NCBI GenBank assembly: GCA_018265615.1
Contig: JABLYX010000019.1
Coordinates: 1-64,000 of the forward strand
DNA length: 64,000 bases
Source of the DNA: Lentisphaeria bacterium
GTDB taxonomy: Bacteria; Verrucomicrobiota; Lentisphaeria; Victivallales; Victivallaceae
Direction of reading: 5' to 3'
In this document: positions 1 to 8,900 of the stretch, piece by piece
Layout: every line of letters starts with the position of its first letter
Numbering within the stretch: the first letter of the stretch is position 1
The notes under the pieces: generated by a model
The model's database searches: none
Told to the model about the DNA's origin: nothing
What the model saw: the letters and a program-made list of their open reading frames with translations, nothing else
Translations under genes and position numbers: made by a program

Positions 1-16
1 CAGAAATTATAAATAA

Positions 17-43
17 CGACCCAAGGGTCGGGGTATTTACCCC
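17..43 (-). terminator. Paired short hairpins downstream of the Rhs stub
   Basis: Two adjacent short inverted repeats are visible: CGACCC/GGGTCG (17-30, loop AA) and GGGGTA/TACCCC (30-43). On the minus strand they are followed by an AT-rich stretch rather than a clean T run. They lie beyond the end of the truncated Rhs stub and may end minus-strand transcription. Confidence 0.3.
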
Positions 44-84
44 CCTTGAATAAAAATCGCAAAATCATAAATCCGCCCAACTCA

Positions 85-267
85 CTAATCACTACTAAAG
101 AGCGTTTTGTCCCCTGCGATAACCGGATTTCCGCCCGTCACAGCGGGCTCGTTCACGAAATTCGTGCCGTCCCGGCGAATCAATACGAGGCCGTCCCACA
201 GGAACGTCTCTTTCCTGTCGCCGCTCGCGCTTGCAGACTGCCTGTGGCAGCGGCAGTTCCGAACCAT
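85..267 (-). pseudogene. Truncated orphan Rhs core fragment (stub)
   Basis: Sixty codons begin at the ATG at 267, preceded by a GGAGGG Shine-Dalgarno. After a short leader (MVRNCRCHRQSASAS) the frame enters the Rhs core at GDRKETFLWDG and matches the full Rhs gene at 5951-9688 through VIAGDKTLF. It then stops after SSD, before the core continues with its DILGS segment. The tip and most of the core are missing, so this is a decayed copy of the 3' module that is better preserved at 1476-2375. It shares its 5' leader with that copy. Whether the short peptide is made is unknown. Confidence 0.8.
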
Positions 268-451
268 TCGCTTACCCTCCGTGAGTTCACACCTGTTGAT
301 ATTATGGGCAAAACCGCATGAAATGTCAAGGGGCCGCAAGGCAAACCCGAAGAAATATCCGCAAATCCCCGGCGAGATAAAAAAGGACACCTGCACAATA
401 TGAGGTTTGAAGTTGGACAGTTTTCCCACGTCCGGGGGTGTGCAGGTGCCC
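98..451 (-). repeat. Duplicated Rhs 5' module, copy A
   Basis: About 350 bp match 2203-2558 in the same orientation. The match includes the Rhs core start, the ATG and its GGAGGG ribosome site, a non-Rhs leader, and an outer inverted repeat. The portion outside the coding frame (about 290-451) is nearly identical between copies, so the duplication is recent or conserved. The stretch 268-591, without a gene, holds this module (268-451) and about 140 bp of AT-rich sequence in which I see nothing. Confidence 0.85.
385..451 (-). terminator. Inverted repeat with T tract, copy A
   Basis: GGACACCTGCAC (385-396) pairs with GTGCAGGTGCCC (440-451) with one mismatch. On the minus strand the 3' arm runs straight into TTTTTT. 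It sits after the end of the 592-1485 gene and before the Rhs stub, so it may terminate the upstream module. The long loop of about 43 nt is unusual for an intrinsic terminator. The same structure recurs at 2493-2558. Confidence 0.5.
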
Positions 452-591
452 TGAAATCTATGGCTGACATCTCCTTTGCTTACAAGAAACAATTACAGCA
501 GGATTGAAATCTTCATAATCGAGTATACAATCAGCTCTCAAAAAATAATATTATACTTATTTTCTGAATGCAACAGCAATATCCGCTATAT

Positions 592-1485
592 TCATTGTAC
601 TCTTTTTATCTCCTCGACTATTCTCGTTTTCTTTTCCTCAATCCCTCGCATCTGAGGCATTCTCTCCAACTGCAGATTCACCCGAATGAGGCTTATCATT
701 CCCCTCATTCCGGGCTCTATTTCTTTATAACCCGGAAATGGATTTTGAGAGTCTTCGTATTTAACATAAAATCCCATGGAAAGCCGCTGCGCAACCCTGG
801 GAGGCAATTTAAGTTCTCTTATCATTTGTTTATGCCTTGCCAGCATGGAAAAGTACGCATGAGCAAAGTCCCACTCTTCTTTTGGTTCAATCCGGAATCT
901 GCTGAAATGCCAATCAAAAACCCACATGGTTTTATAAGGGTTCATCACAAATGCGCGTTCCAGATAAGGAAAATTCTCCTTATTGTAAACAGAAAGCAGC
1001 CCCAACAATAATGTCGCTCCATAATCATCAGTTTTTTGACTTAAGATATTTTTTGCAGCCGACTCCGCATCACTGAATCTGGCTCGAAACATCAAGGACA
1101 AAACATAAGGAGCGGAGAATGTATCTATTGCATCTTTCTTTCCAGTCAACTCCGGCATATGAGAATAGAGTCCCCCCCAGGCAGAAAGATGTTTATACAT
1201 CCCTCCTGTCAGGGAGCTATTATTCTGCAAAAATTCTCCGACCTCTTTTGTGGTCTGAGAAAAACTTCTGATCGCAACATCAACACACTGAGCGGTGTCT
1301 CCAATATATCGGTATTGGTATTGAAAGAAATTACGATCAGGAGTCAAACATGAATTCCCATCGATGATCCGCTTGGAGGACATGACGGGCGAACCTCTTC
1401 GGGCATCGCTCTCCGCCCCCCAAAGCGAGTAACTGATTATACAGACGCTGCATAAATTCATGAAAATAATATTTTTCATTCGCAT
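592..1485 (-). CDS. Secreted partner of the orphan Rhs tip (family unknown)
   Basis: This 297-residue protein has an N-terminal signal peptide (hydrophobic run IIFMNLCSVCIISYSLWG). It is homologous to both halves of the 507-residue protein at 4380-5903. Shared blocks are LLLGLLS, YLERAF/HLEKAY, PxKTM and EWDF..AY, in an alpha-helical, TPR-like setting. Its start lies inside the end of the orphan Rhs gene: ATG at 1485, or ATG at 1479 which forms an ATGA overlap with that gene's stop. AAAGGAG lies upstream. The position right after an Rhs tip suggests an immunity protein or co-exported partner. No known immunity family is recognised, and a passenger role cannot be excluded. Confidence 0.7.
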   Translation of the reverse strand: MRMKNIIFMNLCSVCIISYSLWGAESDARRGSPVMSSKRIIDGNSCLTPDRNFFQYQYRYIGDTAQCVDVAIRSFSQTTKEVGEFLQNNSSLTGGMYKHLSAWGGLYSHMPELTGKKDAIDTFSAPYVLSLMFRARFSDAESAAKNILSQKTDDYGATLLLGLLSVYNKENFPYLERAFVMNPYKTMWVFDWHFSRFRIEPKEEWDFAHAYFSMLARHKQMIRELKLPPRVAQRLSMGFYVKYEDSQNPFPGYKEIEPGMRGMISLIRVNLQLERMPQMRGIEEKKTRIVEEIKRVQ

Positions 1486-2375
1486 GCTTTTCCCAACTCC
1501 TTTGCCCACGTCCCACTATAACGATACGAGAGATCAAACAAAGAATCTGGTGCTCGGTAGTCCACAATTTCTTCTCGTAAACAATCAAATTCCCGAACCA
1601 AAGGATTGAGCCAAACCCCCATAACAATAACGACTACTCCGTATCCTGGATGGCTGTCCAAGTCCATGTGACAGTCATAGGCATATTGGTAGTGAAACGG
1701 CTCAGTATTATCATCACCACCCCAAGCTGGAATATAATAATCTACGCAATCCCCACAATAAATACGCAAAGTCGCAGAATAATATTCATAACAAACCTTT
1801 CCGGTTTCCCATGCTGTAACTGAATGGCATGGTTCATAAGTGTAACCCGGAGGGGTATGGGCCTCCGCATTTTTTTCTCCAACAGGAACATATTGAAACG
1901 ATCCATTAGGGCTTACCCATTTACATAATCCTAAACGATCAAAGCTTTTTATCACTTTATTATTGACATACGCGAGGTTGTTCCAACCGTCGGGGTAGCC
2001 CATCGGGTCGGCGGTCTGCCATTTGCCGAGGTTTGCGCGGTAGTTGCGGAAAAGGAAGGCGTAGCCGAGTTCTCCGACGTGAGGCTTCCCCGTGAAGAAG
2101 TCATGGTCGGAGGCGGTTTCGGTCTGGCCGAAGGCGTCGCGTTCGATCATGGAGAACTCCCCGCCGCTCTTCGCTCCCAATGTGCTCCCGAGCATATCGT
2201 TGAAGAGCGTTTTGTCCCCCGCGATGACCGGATTTCCACCCGTCACGGCGGGCTCGTTCACGATATTCGTGCCGTCCCGGCGGATCAATGCGAGGCCGTC
2301 CCACAAGAACGTCTCCACGCTCCTGCCGTCGCTCGCGCTTGCAGGCTGCCTGTGGCTGCGGCAGTTCCGAACCAT
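1476..2375 (-). CDS. Orphan Rhs C-terminal module: core end plus variable tip
   Basis: This 299-residue frame starts at an ATG preceded by GGAGGG at 6 nt. After a 15-residue leader it enters the Rhs core at ETFLWDG and follows the full Rhs protein to GYPDGWNNLAYVNN (boundary near 1961). It then changes to an unrelated tip of about 161 residues. The tip is AT-rich and holds about eight cysteines (for example YCGDCVDYY), which suggests an extracytoplasmic, disulfide-bonded domain. No signal peptide is present, so it may be a silent tip reservoir rather than an independent effector. The partner gene overlaps its 3' end. The tip family was not recognised. Confidence 0.75.
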   Translation of the reverse strand: MVRNCRSHRQPASASDGRSVETFLWDGLALIRRDGTNIVNEPAVTGGNPVIAGDKTLFNDMLGSTLGAKSGGEFSMIERDAFGQTETASDHDFFTGKPHVGELGYAFLFRNYRANLGKWQTADPMGYPDGWNNLAYVNNKVIKSFDRLGLCKWVSPNGSFQYVPVGEKNAEAHTPPGYTYEPCHSVTAWETGKVCYEYYSATLRIYCGDCVDYYIPAWGGDDNTEPFHYQYAYDCHMDLDSHPGYGVVVIVMGVWLNPLVREFDCLREEIVDYRAPDSLFDLSYRYSGTWAKELGKACE

Positions 2376-2558
2376 TCGATTACCCTCCGTGAATTAACAC
2401 CTGTTGATATTATGGGCAAAACCGCATGAAATGTCAAGGGGCCGCAAGGCAAACCCGAAGAAATATCCGCAAATCCCCGGCGAGATAAAAAAGGACACCT
2501 GCACAAGAGAGGTTTGAAGTTGGACAGTTTTCCCATGTCCGGGGGTGTGCAGGTGTCC
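2203..2558 (-). repeat. Duplicated Rhs 5' module, copy B
   Basis: This is the second copy of the module at 98-451, and it drives the orphan gene ending at 1476. Both copies switch from non-Rhs leader to Rhs core within the same few codons, so both descend from one ancestral junction. Confidence 0.85.
2493..2558 (-). terminator. Perfect 12-bp inverted repeat with T tract, copy B
   Basis: GGACACCTGCAC (2493-2504) and GTGCAGGTGTCC (2547-2558) pair perfectly. An inner GGACA/TGTCC pair lies in the loop. On the minus strand the outer stem is followed by TTTTTT. It sits 48 nt after the LRR gene stop and about 118 nt before the orphan Rhs start. It may be a terminator for the LRR gene or a recombination landmark of the module. 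Confidence 0.5.
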
Positions 2559-2606
2559 TAAAGGATATTCTTTGATTGCTTGACAATACTCCTCAATCAG
2601 GCCGTT

Positions 2607-4148
2607 TCAGCTTTGAATTCTAATATTATACTTTTCACATTCCTCTTTTAAATCTTTTATGCCCGGAGCAAGCAAATATTCCAAACGCATATCTTTCAGA
2701 TCTTTCAAACTGCTTATTGTGGATGGCAAAAGCAAAATTCGAAGTTTTTTCATCTCAGATATCCAACTGCATTCAGTCATATTACTTTTTGATAAATCAA
2801 GCTCAGTTACGGAAAGATCCTTAAGAGAGTCCCAGTCAATATTTTGCCGCACATTGCCATCATGGTCGAAAAAAATCCCTAATGACAGGTAGCGTAAATT
2901 GGAATTTTCTTTCAGCAGATACAAAAATTTACCGGGGGTCAGAACCTGATTTAACCGCAAAGCAGTAACAGGTATTTTCATCAGTGGAGTGATATCCTGA
3001 AACTGAACTTGCATAAGTGACAATCTCCGCAGGGGCAGCCGCGCAACAAACGCGGCCTCCTGTGCGGAATACACTCTTTTTCCATTCCAAAGAGATAACT
3101 CTTTTACGGAAGGAGGAAGATCCATCAGCCTGAATCGCTCATCTCCCTTTAATGATACATCGAGGATTTTCAGCTTAGCCAACTGATTTAGTGGAGATAA
3201 ATCAGTAATTTTTCGATATTGCCCCAAAATCAACATCTCCAATGAAGATGCTCCCAAAGAAGATATATCCAAATCCGCTTGAACAGTTCCATTTACATCA
3301 AGTTCCCTGATGGCGTCGATATTCAGGAAATTCAAATTTTTCCCCGAATAGTTTTTCATGGACAACCTTCTGATCCTGAGATCAGATAGGCAACTAAAAT
3401 CAAATCTGTTTCCAATATCGTTCAACTCCAAATCATTCAGATTTTTCCAACCTTCCTTCAACCTCAGGATCTGTCCTTTGGAACCGGTTCCGACCGCATT
3501 CAACTTCAATGTCTGCACGCTGTCAGAATTCACTTGATCAAGATCAGATACAGTTGCATATGACAAATCCAGATATTGCAGCGACGGCAGTTCCTGGATT
3601 CCGTTTGCATCAATACTCCTTATACCAGATAAAGATAATTTTTGCAGAAATTGATATTTTGAAAATTCTTTCAAGGATATCTGCCCGGTCAAAACCTTGT
3701 AAGGAGGCAATCCGGGTATGGATATAAATTGATCTCTCTCTACATTACCATATATTCCCGGCAAACGCCCGGAAGGATTGGAGAAATAAATTTCAAAAAC
3801 ATGCCCCTCTTTGTCTTTGACTTCCCTGAAAACAAATTCCGTATTTTCAGCAATGGCCAGGAAACAAAGAAACGAAACGATTATGACAAGGAAGGTCTGC
3901 CACTTGCCCAGACCGACGCGGCAATTATGGAAGAAGAAGGCATGGGCGAACTCTCCGCCGCTCTTCACTCCCCGTGTACTCCCGAGCATATCGTTGAAGA
4001 GCGCCTTATCCCCCGCGATGACCGATTTTCCATCCGTCATGGCGGACCCATTCACATGATGATCGAAATGATGGATCATCTTTTTCCGACTAAGATTTTC
4101 ACCTGCCCATATCATAAGTAAAAAGCTATTACTCCACGCCTTTACCAA
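2607..4148 (-). CDS. Leucine-rich-repeat protein fused to a decayed Rhs remnant
   Basis: This 513-residue frame starts at a TTG; ATG codons at 4115 and 4079 are alternatives and none has a good ribosome site. Residues about 30-85 are an Rhs core remnant (VIAGDKALFNDMLGSTRG, then LGKWQT) with an internal deletion of about 30 residues. The frame then runs into a hydrophobic segment (FLVIIVSFLCFLAIA) that looks like a signal peptide or membrane anchor. The rest is a leucine-rich-repeat solenoid with repeated LxxLxLs, for example LQYLDLSYATVSDLDQ and LKILDVSLKG. I infer that an Rhs fragment was joined to the start of a secreted LRR gene. Whether it is still expressed is unclear. Confidence 0.6.
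   Translation of the reverse strand: MVKAWSNSFLLMIWAGENLSRKKMIHHFDHHVNGSAMTDGKSVIAGDKALFNDMLGSTRGVKSGGEFAHAFFFHNCRVGLGKWQTFLVIIVSFLCFLAIAENTEFVFREVKDKEGHVFEIYFSNPSGRLPGIYGNVERDQFISIPGLPPYKVLTGQISLKEFSKYQFLQKLSLSGIRSIDANGIQELPSLQYLDLSYATVSDLDQVNSDSVQTLKLNAVGTGSKGQILRLKEGWKNLNDLELNDIGNRFDFSCLSDLRIRRLSMKNYSGKNLNFLNIDAIRELDVNGTVQADLDISSLGASSLEMLILGQYRKITDLSPLNQLAKLKILDVSLKGDERFRLMDLPPSVKELSLWNGKRVYSAQEAAFVARLPLRRLSLMQVQFQDITPLMKIPVTALRLNQVLTPGKFLYLLKENSNLRYLSLGIFFDHDGNVRQNIDWDSLKDLSVTELDLSKSNMTECSWISEMKKLRILLLPSTISSLKDLKDMRLEYLLAPGIKDLKEECEKYNIRIQS
3908..4055 (-). pseudogene. Degenerate Rhs core remnant
   Basis: The minus strand matches the core end of the Rhs gene with many substitutions and a deletion of about 100 bp that removes the VIERDAFGQTE to GELG segment. 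It is the oldest-looking of the four Rhs core copies here. It forms the N-terminal part of the LRR frame at 2607-4148. Confidence 0.75.
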
Positions 4149-4379
4149 CTTGCATTACTTGAACGGCTTTGAGCAGGAATTAATGCATGATGTTTTGAGT
4201 TCGGTTCAATAAAAAGCATCAATTCGCAGCAAAGAAGTCCCCCGAAATACTTGTGAATTCCCGTCAAAATAGACCATATGCGGCTCCTGGCATGGAATGA
4301 CTTTCTGGAGCGCAAATATTTGATTCAGGAGTATTCTCCTTTTTTAAAACGTTTGACGTTTTTTCCAAGACTAAATTTA

Positions 4380-5903
4380 CTATTGAATCAACTTTTCTTC
4401 TCCAGTTGCGGACGATCGACGATAAGAGGGCGGGCCATCGTGAGTATAATTATCCAGAAAGAAGCACAAAACCCTCATTTCCGGGGAAAGTGTCTCCACT
4501 TTTCGAGCAATCATTCTTCTCAATTGGGCGGCAACATGTTTTGCAATTTTCTTCTGTTTAATCACTTCACGGTTTCGGTAAATCAGCATCGTATACCGAT
4601 CAAAGAAAGTTGAATGAATGGATAACGGTAGAATTCTGCTGCGGGAGAGGTAATCTATCATATAAATGGTTTTCAGGGGATCGCGGGAAAATGCCAACTC
4701 CAGATACGGCAGAAGAGCATCGTTTTTTTCCGCCAGAGCGCCCAACAGAACCAGTATGCGGAAATCTTCAGGATTCTTCTTCAGCAAGCGTACCCCCATC
4801 TCCTCTGCCGGGCTAAATTGTCCAGTGCAGAGCAATCCGAAAAGGGCGGCGATACCGTCCGGATTGATTTCATTCGGCATCGGGGTGTATTTTGTCAAAC
4901 CAACGTAAATTCCGCCCCATACGGGCAGAACCGCCAATTCCTCCATTGGCGGCACCGGTTTACCGGAAGAGAGCAGATCGGAAAGCACCTGAAGATTCTT
5001 TTGCTGGGCTTCCGGCTGCATCAAATCAAAGGCGAACCGCCCATCGACCAAACCGGTTGGCTGAATTACAACGGCCCCTGTCTCGTTGCTTTTGTTGTTG
5101 AACCGTTCCTCTACCTGTTTCCGAATCACCCCATTCATCAACGCCCTGAATCGACGCAGGACAGCTTCTTTGTTTTTGTCATCCTGAAGCATTCTGTCAT
5201 TTTTCGGGTCGAAATATTTCTGGCGCACCATCTCGTTTAGGCGATGCAGTTGTGTTGCAGAAAACGCCGGATTCAGGAATAACTCGTTCTCGTGAACAAA
5301 TAGACCGATATATGCCTCCAGAAAATCCCATTCACTTTCTTTGGGGATATTCATTTGAATATTGCATGCCAAAAAATCAATCAGCATAATGGTTTTCAGA
5401 GGAGATTCCTGATATGCCTTTTCCAGATGCCCGAACAGTTTTCGGTCTCTCATGGAGAGCAGTCCAAGAAGAAGATTTGCGGCATAATTATCCGGTTTTT
5501 CCCGCACTATTGCAAGTAAGGTTTCCTGTGCTTTGTCATATTTGCCCGCGCAAAGCATTCCCAGTGCAGAGTTGATCGGATCTTGATCAACTTTACCGCT
5601 GTTGACATATAGAACCGACCACATGAGCACTAGCGGATCAACTGTTTTTCCCTCGAACAGTGATGATGCTTTGTTATCATATTCCTGAAAACGGTCTATG
5701 ATATTCTGTAGCGACCGGGCCGGGTCGTCGATAATAAACGACGGGCGGTGCGACAGGTAAAATTTCGATTCAGTCAGGAACCCTCTATAAGTATTGGCCG
5801 GACTGGACTGAAGAAAGTGTAAGTTCTTCGAGAATAAATCATTTGTAACCCCGCCGAACAGCAAGGCAAATATGAGGAGCCGGCAAACAATTTCTTTTCT
5901 CAT
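4380..5903 (-). CDS. Secreted Rhs-linked partner with duplicated helical unit
   Basis: This 507-residue protein starts at an ATG with AAGGGG upstream, 48 nt after the Rhs stop, so it is very likely co-transcribed with rhs. It has a signal peptide (LLIFALLFGGVTNDLFS). It contains two copies of the unit seen once in the protein at 592-1485: NLLLGLLSMRDRKLFGHLEKAY..PLKTIMLIDF and VLLGALAEKNDALLPYLELAF..DPLKTIYMIDY. Both repeats are helical and TPR-like. Two Rhs tips here are followed by members of this family, which points to a tip-associated function, either immunity or export partner. No catalytic motif is visible. Confidence 0.7.
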   Translation of the reverse strand: MRKEIVCRLLIFALLFGGVTNDLFSKNLHFLQSSPANTYRGFLTESKFYLSHRPSFIIDDPARSLQNIIDRFQEYDNKASSLFEGKTVDPLVLMWSVLYVNSGKVDQDPINSALGMLCAGKYDKAQETLLAIVREKPDNYAANLLLGLLSMRDRKLFGHLEKAYQESPLKTIMLIDFLACNIQMNIPKESEWDFLEAYIGLFVHENELFLNPAFSATQLHRLNEMVRQKYFDPKNDRMLQDDKNKEAVLRRFRALMNGVIRKQVEERFNNKSNETGAVVIQPTGLVDGRFAFDLMQPEAQQKNLQVLSDLLSSGKPVPPMEELAVLPVWGGIYVGLTKYTPMPNEINPDGIAALFGLLCTGQFSPAEEMGVRLLKKNPEDFRILVLLGALAEKNDALLPYLELAFSRDPLKTIYMIDYLSRSRILPLSIHSTFFDRYTMLIYRNREVIKQKKIAKHVAAQLRRMIARKVETLSPEMRVLCFFLDNYTHDGPPSYRRSSATGEEKLIQ

Positions 5904-5950
5904 GTTGTTTCCCCTTATGAGGCGTATTTCAAATCAAAAACCTAGAAGTG

Positions 5951-8900
5951 TTATTCATATGTCACTGTATTTAATAACCATAGCCGAGTTTCTCTGGAAG
6001 AAAAAGTTATATATTTGCCTGCATCATCATATGTGGGTTCTATATCAGCAGAAAAGACACCCTCTAAATAATATTCCGTAGCGACAAGGTTCCCGTATGG
6101 GTCATATTTATTAATTGTTGTTGGAGAAAAAGATACTCCGACTGAACCATAAGTATTAAATGCTTGATCATCATATGATTCATTAAAAAAAATTTCACCC
6201 GACCAAGAATAAGGAGGAATATTGCCATTTAAATATACTTCCCCTGTATCTGAAATGCTATAAGTTATGGTTCCTCGGCTCCCTCCACCTGGCTCAACAT
6301 CTCCAGTGAATAACATAGGCAATCCGTCCCTTGAATAGCCAATGTACATTGTCAAAATAGATGCGACTGTAAAATTATATGTCCATTCATATGCTCCAGG
6401 TTTGACACTGGATTCATTGCCATTTGCAAGTCGATATGCTCCTAGAAAGTCAATAAACCATATTGGAATATTATTGACATACGCGAGGTTGTTCCAGCCG
6501 TCGGGGTAGCCCATCGGGTCGGCGGTCTGCCATTTGCCGAGGTTTGCGCGGTAGTTGCGGAAGAGGAAGGCGTAGCCGAGTTCTCCGATGTGAGGCTTCC
6601 CCGTGAAGAAGTCATAGTCGGAGGCGGTTTCGGTCTGGCCGAAGGCGTCGCGTTCGATCACGGAGAACTCCCCGCCGCTCTTCGCTCCCAATGTGCTCCC
6701 GAGTATATCGTTGAAGAGCGTTTTGTCCCCCGCGATGACCGGATTTCCACCCGTCACGGCGGGCTCGTTCACGATATTCGTGCCGTCACGGCGGATCAAC
6801 GCGAGACCGTCCCACAGGAACGTCTCTTTCCTGTCGCCGTATACCGCCGATGCAATCTGTCCGTTCATATGATAGTCGAACGAAGCCACGTTCTTCCCGT
6901 TTTCCTCCACTGTCAGGATCTTATCCAGCCAGCCATACTGATACACCTTTTCGCCCTCCTTTACAAGGCGCCCGGCCGCATCGTAGGCGTAATTCTTCGT
7001 CACGCCCTTCGAATCCGTGCTCGACACGAGCTGGTTCGCCTTGTCGTAGGTGAAGGTTGTCCGCACCCCGTTCGTGAACTTCACGAGGATGTTCCCCGCC
7101 TTGTCGTACGTATACTGTTCCACCGGGCGGTTTTCCGAATCCAGCACCGCAAGCAGCTGGCCCCGCCTGTCGTAGGTGTAGCGCTGGAGCTTACCGCCGA
7201 CCTCGCGCGCAGCGACCGTCCCGTCCGGCGCATAGAAGTAGCGCAGCGTCGAAATCGGCCGGAGCTTGCCGCCGAAGTATTTCGCCGCAAGCTGACCGTA
7301 TTTCGTGTACTCGTAATCCACAGGAATGTTGTCGATGGTCTGCCGCGCAAGCCGGTTTTCACGGTCATACTCGTATTTGACCGATTTCCCGTCCGAACCG
7401 ATCTCCGTCAGCCGTCCGTAACGGTCGTAGAAGCGCTTCTCTGCGAGCTCAAGGCCGTTTGCGAAGGTCACGCGGTTCGTCCGGCTCCCCCACGCATCGT
7501 AGGTATAGACCGTCGAGAGCCCCTCTTCGGACTTCTCCGTCAGCCGCCCGAAATAATCGTACTTGAATACCGCCCTCTTATCCCCCTTCGCCGCCTCGAC
7601 GAGCTTGCCCCAGCTGTCGTACCGGAAGGTTTCGACCTGCCCCCGGCCGTAGTCGATCTTCGCCACACGGTCGAGGCCGTCATACTCATACCGGATCGAG
7701 CGGTCGAGCTGTCTGCCCTGCTTCGAATTCAGCTTCGCAAGCAGGCCGTTGCGGTCATAGACATAGTCCGTCAACTGCCCCGCGGCGGTCGTCTTCCCGC
7801 TCAGGCCGAAACGGCTCCAGTCGAATTTCAACTCATGGCCGTTCTGATCCGTCACCTGCGCGAGGTTGCCGACGCGGTCGTAGGCGTACTCCACCGCCGT
7901 TTCGTCCGGAAGCAGCTCTTTCACCATGCGCCCGAACGCGTCGTATTCGAACCGCTTCACCCGTCCCTGCTGATCCGTGCAACTCACCGGACGGCCGTCG
8001 CCGTCGTAGCTCACGGAAATCGAGGTGAGCACCTTCTCTCCGTCGCACCGTTCCACCTTCGAAATCAGCCCCTCGGGCGTGTACTCGCAGCGCGTCTCGA
8101 CCCCGTTCGGCAATACACTGCGCACAAGCCGGTTATAGTTGTCGTACCGGTTCCGCACAGCCTGCCCGAAAATGTTGCGGACCGATTCCACGTAGCCGAA
8201 CGGCGTGTAGCCGACCGCGTCGCCGCGCCGGCCGTCGGAGATCTTCACGGGACGGCCGTTCCGGTCGTAGCTCAGGCGCGTCGTCAGCACCGCTTCGCCG
8301 CGCGCGTCGAGCCGCATCGCCGCCGCAAGGTTCCCCTTCGCATCGTACGCAAGCCGCGCGACCGGTTCCGGATCGGCCTGCTCCGCGCCGCGCCGCGTGA
8401 CCAGCTCGAGGTTCCCGGCTTTGTCATACGCGAAATTCACGTCGTTCCCCGCCATGTCCCGCACGCGCAGCTCCCTGCCGCTCAGCTTGTCATAGCGGTA
8501 CGAAACGACCGTCCGGCCGCGCCCGTCCACGATCTGCCGCACCTTGCCGAGGTAGGCGACGTCATAACGCATGAAGTAGTAAACCGTATAGCTCTTCCCC
8601 GAGAACTCCCGGATCCTGAAAACGCCGGTCGAAGCGCTGTAATCATAGCCCGCGCGTTCGCCCGCGCGGTTCGTCAGCCTCACAACGCCCGGCTTCCAGC
8701 CGCTGTAGCTGTATTTCAGGAACGCATCCTCAAGCAGCCGCCCCGCGACCCTGCCGGAGTGCTCCGCCTTCCGATCCGCCTTCGCCCGCAGGTTCGCGCG
8801 GCGCTCCTCAAGCGTTTCGTGCTGGATTTTCATCCGGTCCGCAAAGTCGCCCTGCCGGATGAGATTCAGGTAGCCGCATTCGTCGTATCCGAACTCCACC

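Noticed and set aside
385..451. Terminal inverted repeats of an insertion sequence around the Rhs modules
   Set aside because: The inverted repeats are too close together to flank a transposase, and no transposase gene is present in 1-10 kb. A T tract follows, which fits a terminator better.
4346..4362. A short hairpin AAAACG/CGTTTT after the Rhs partner gene
   Set aside because: The arms are only AT-rich and the following bases on the minus strand are A-rich, not T-rich, so terminator function is not supported.
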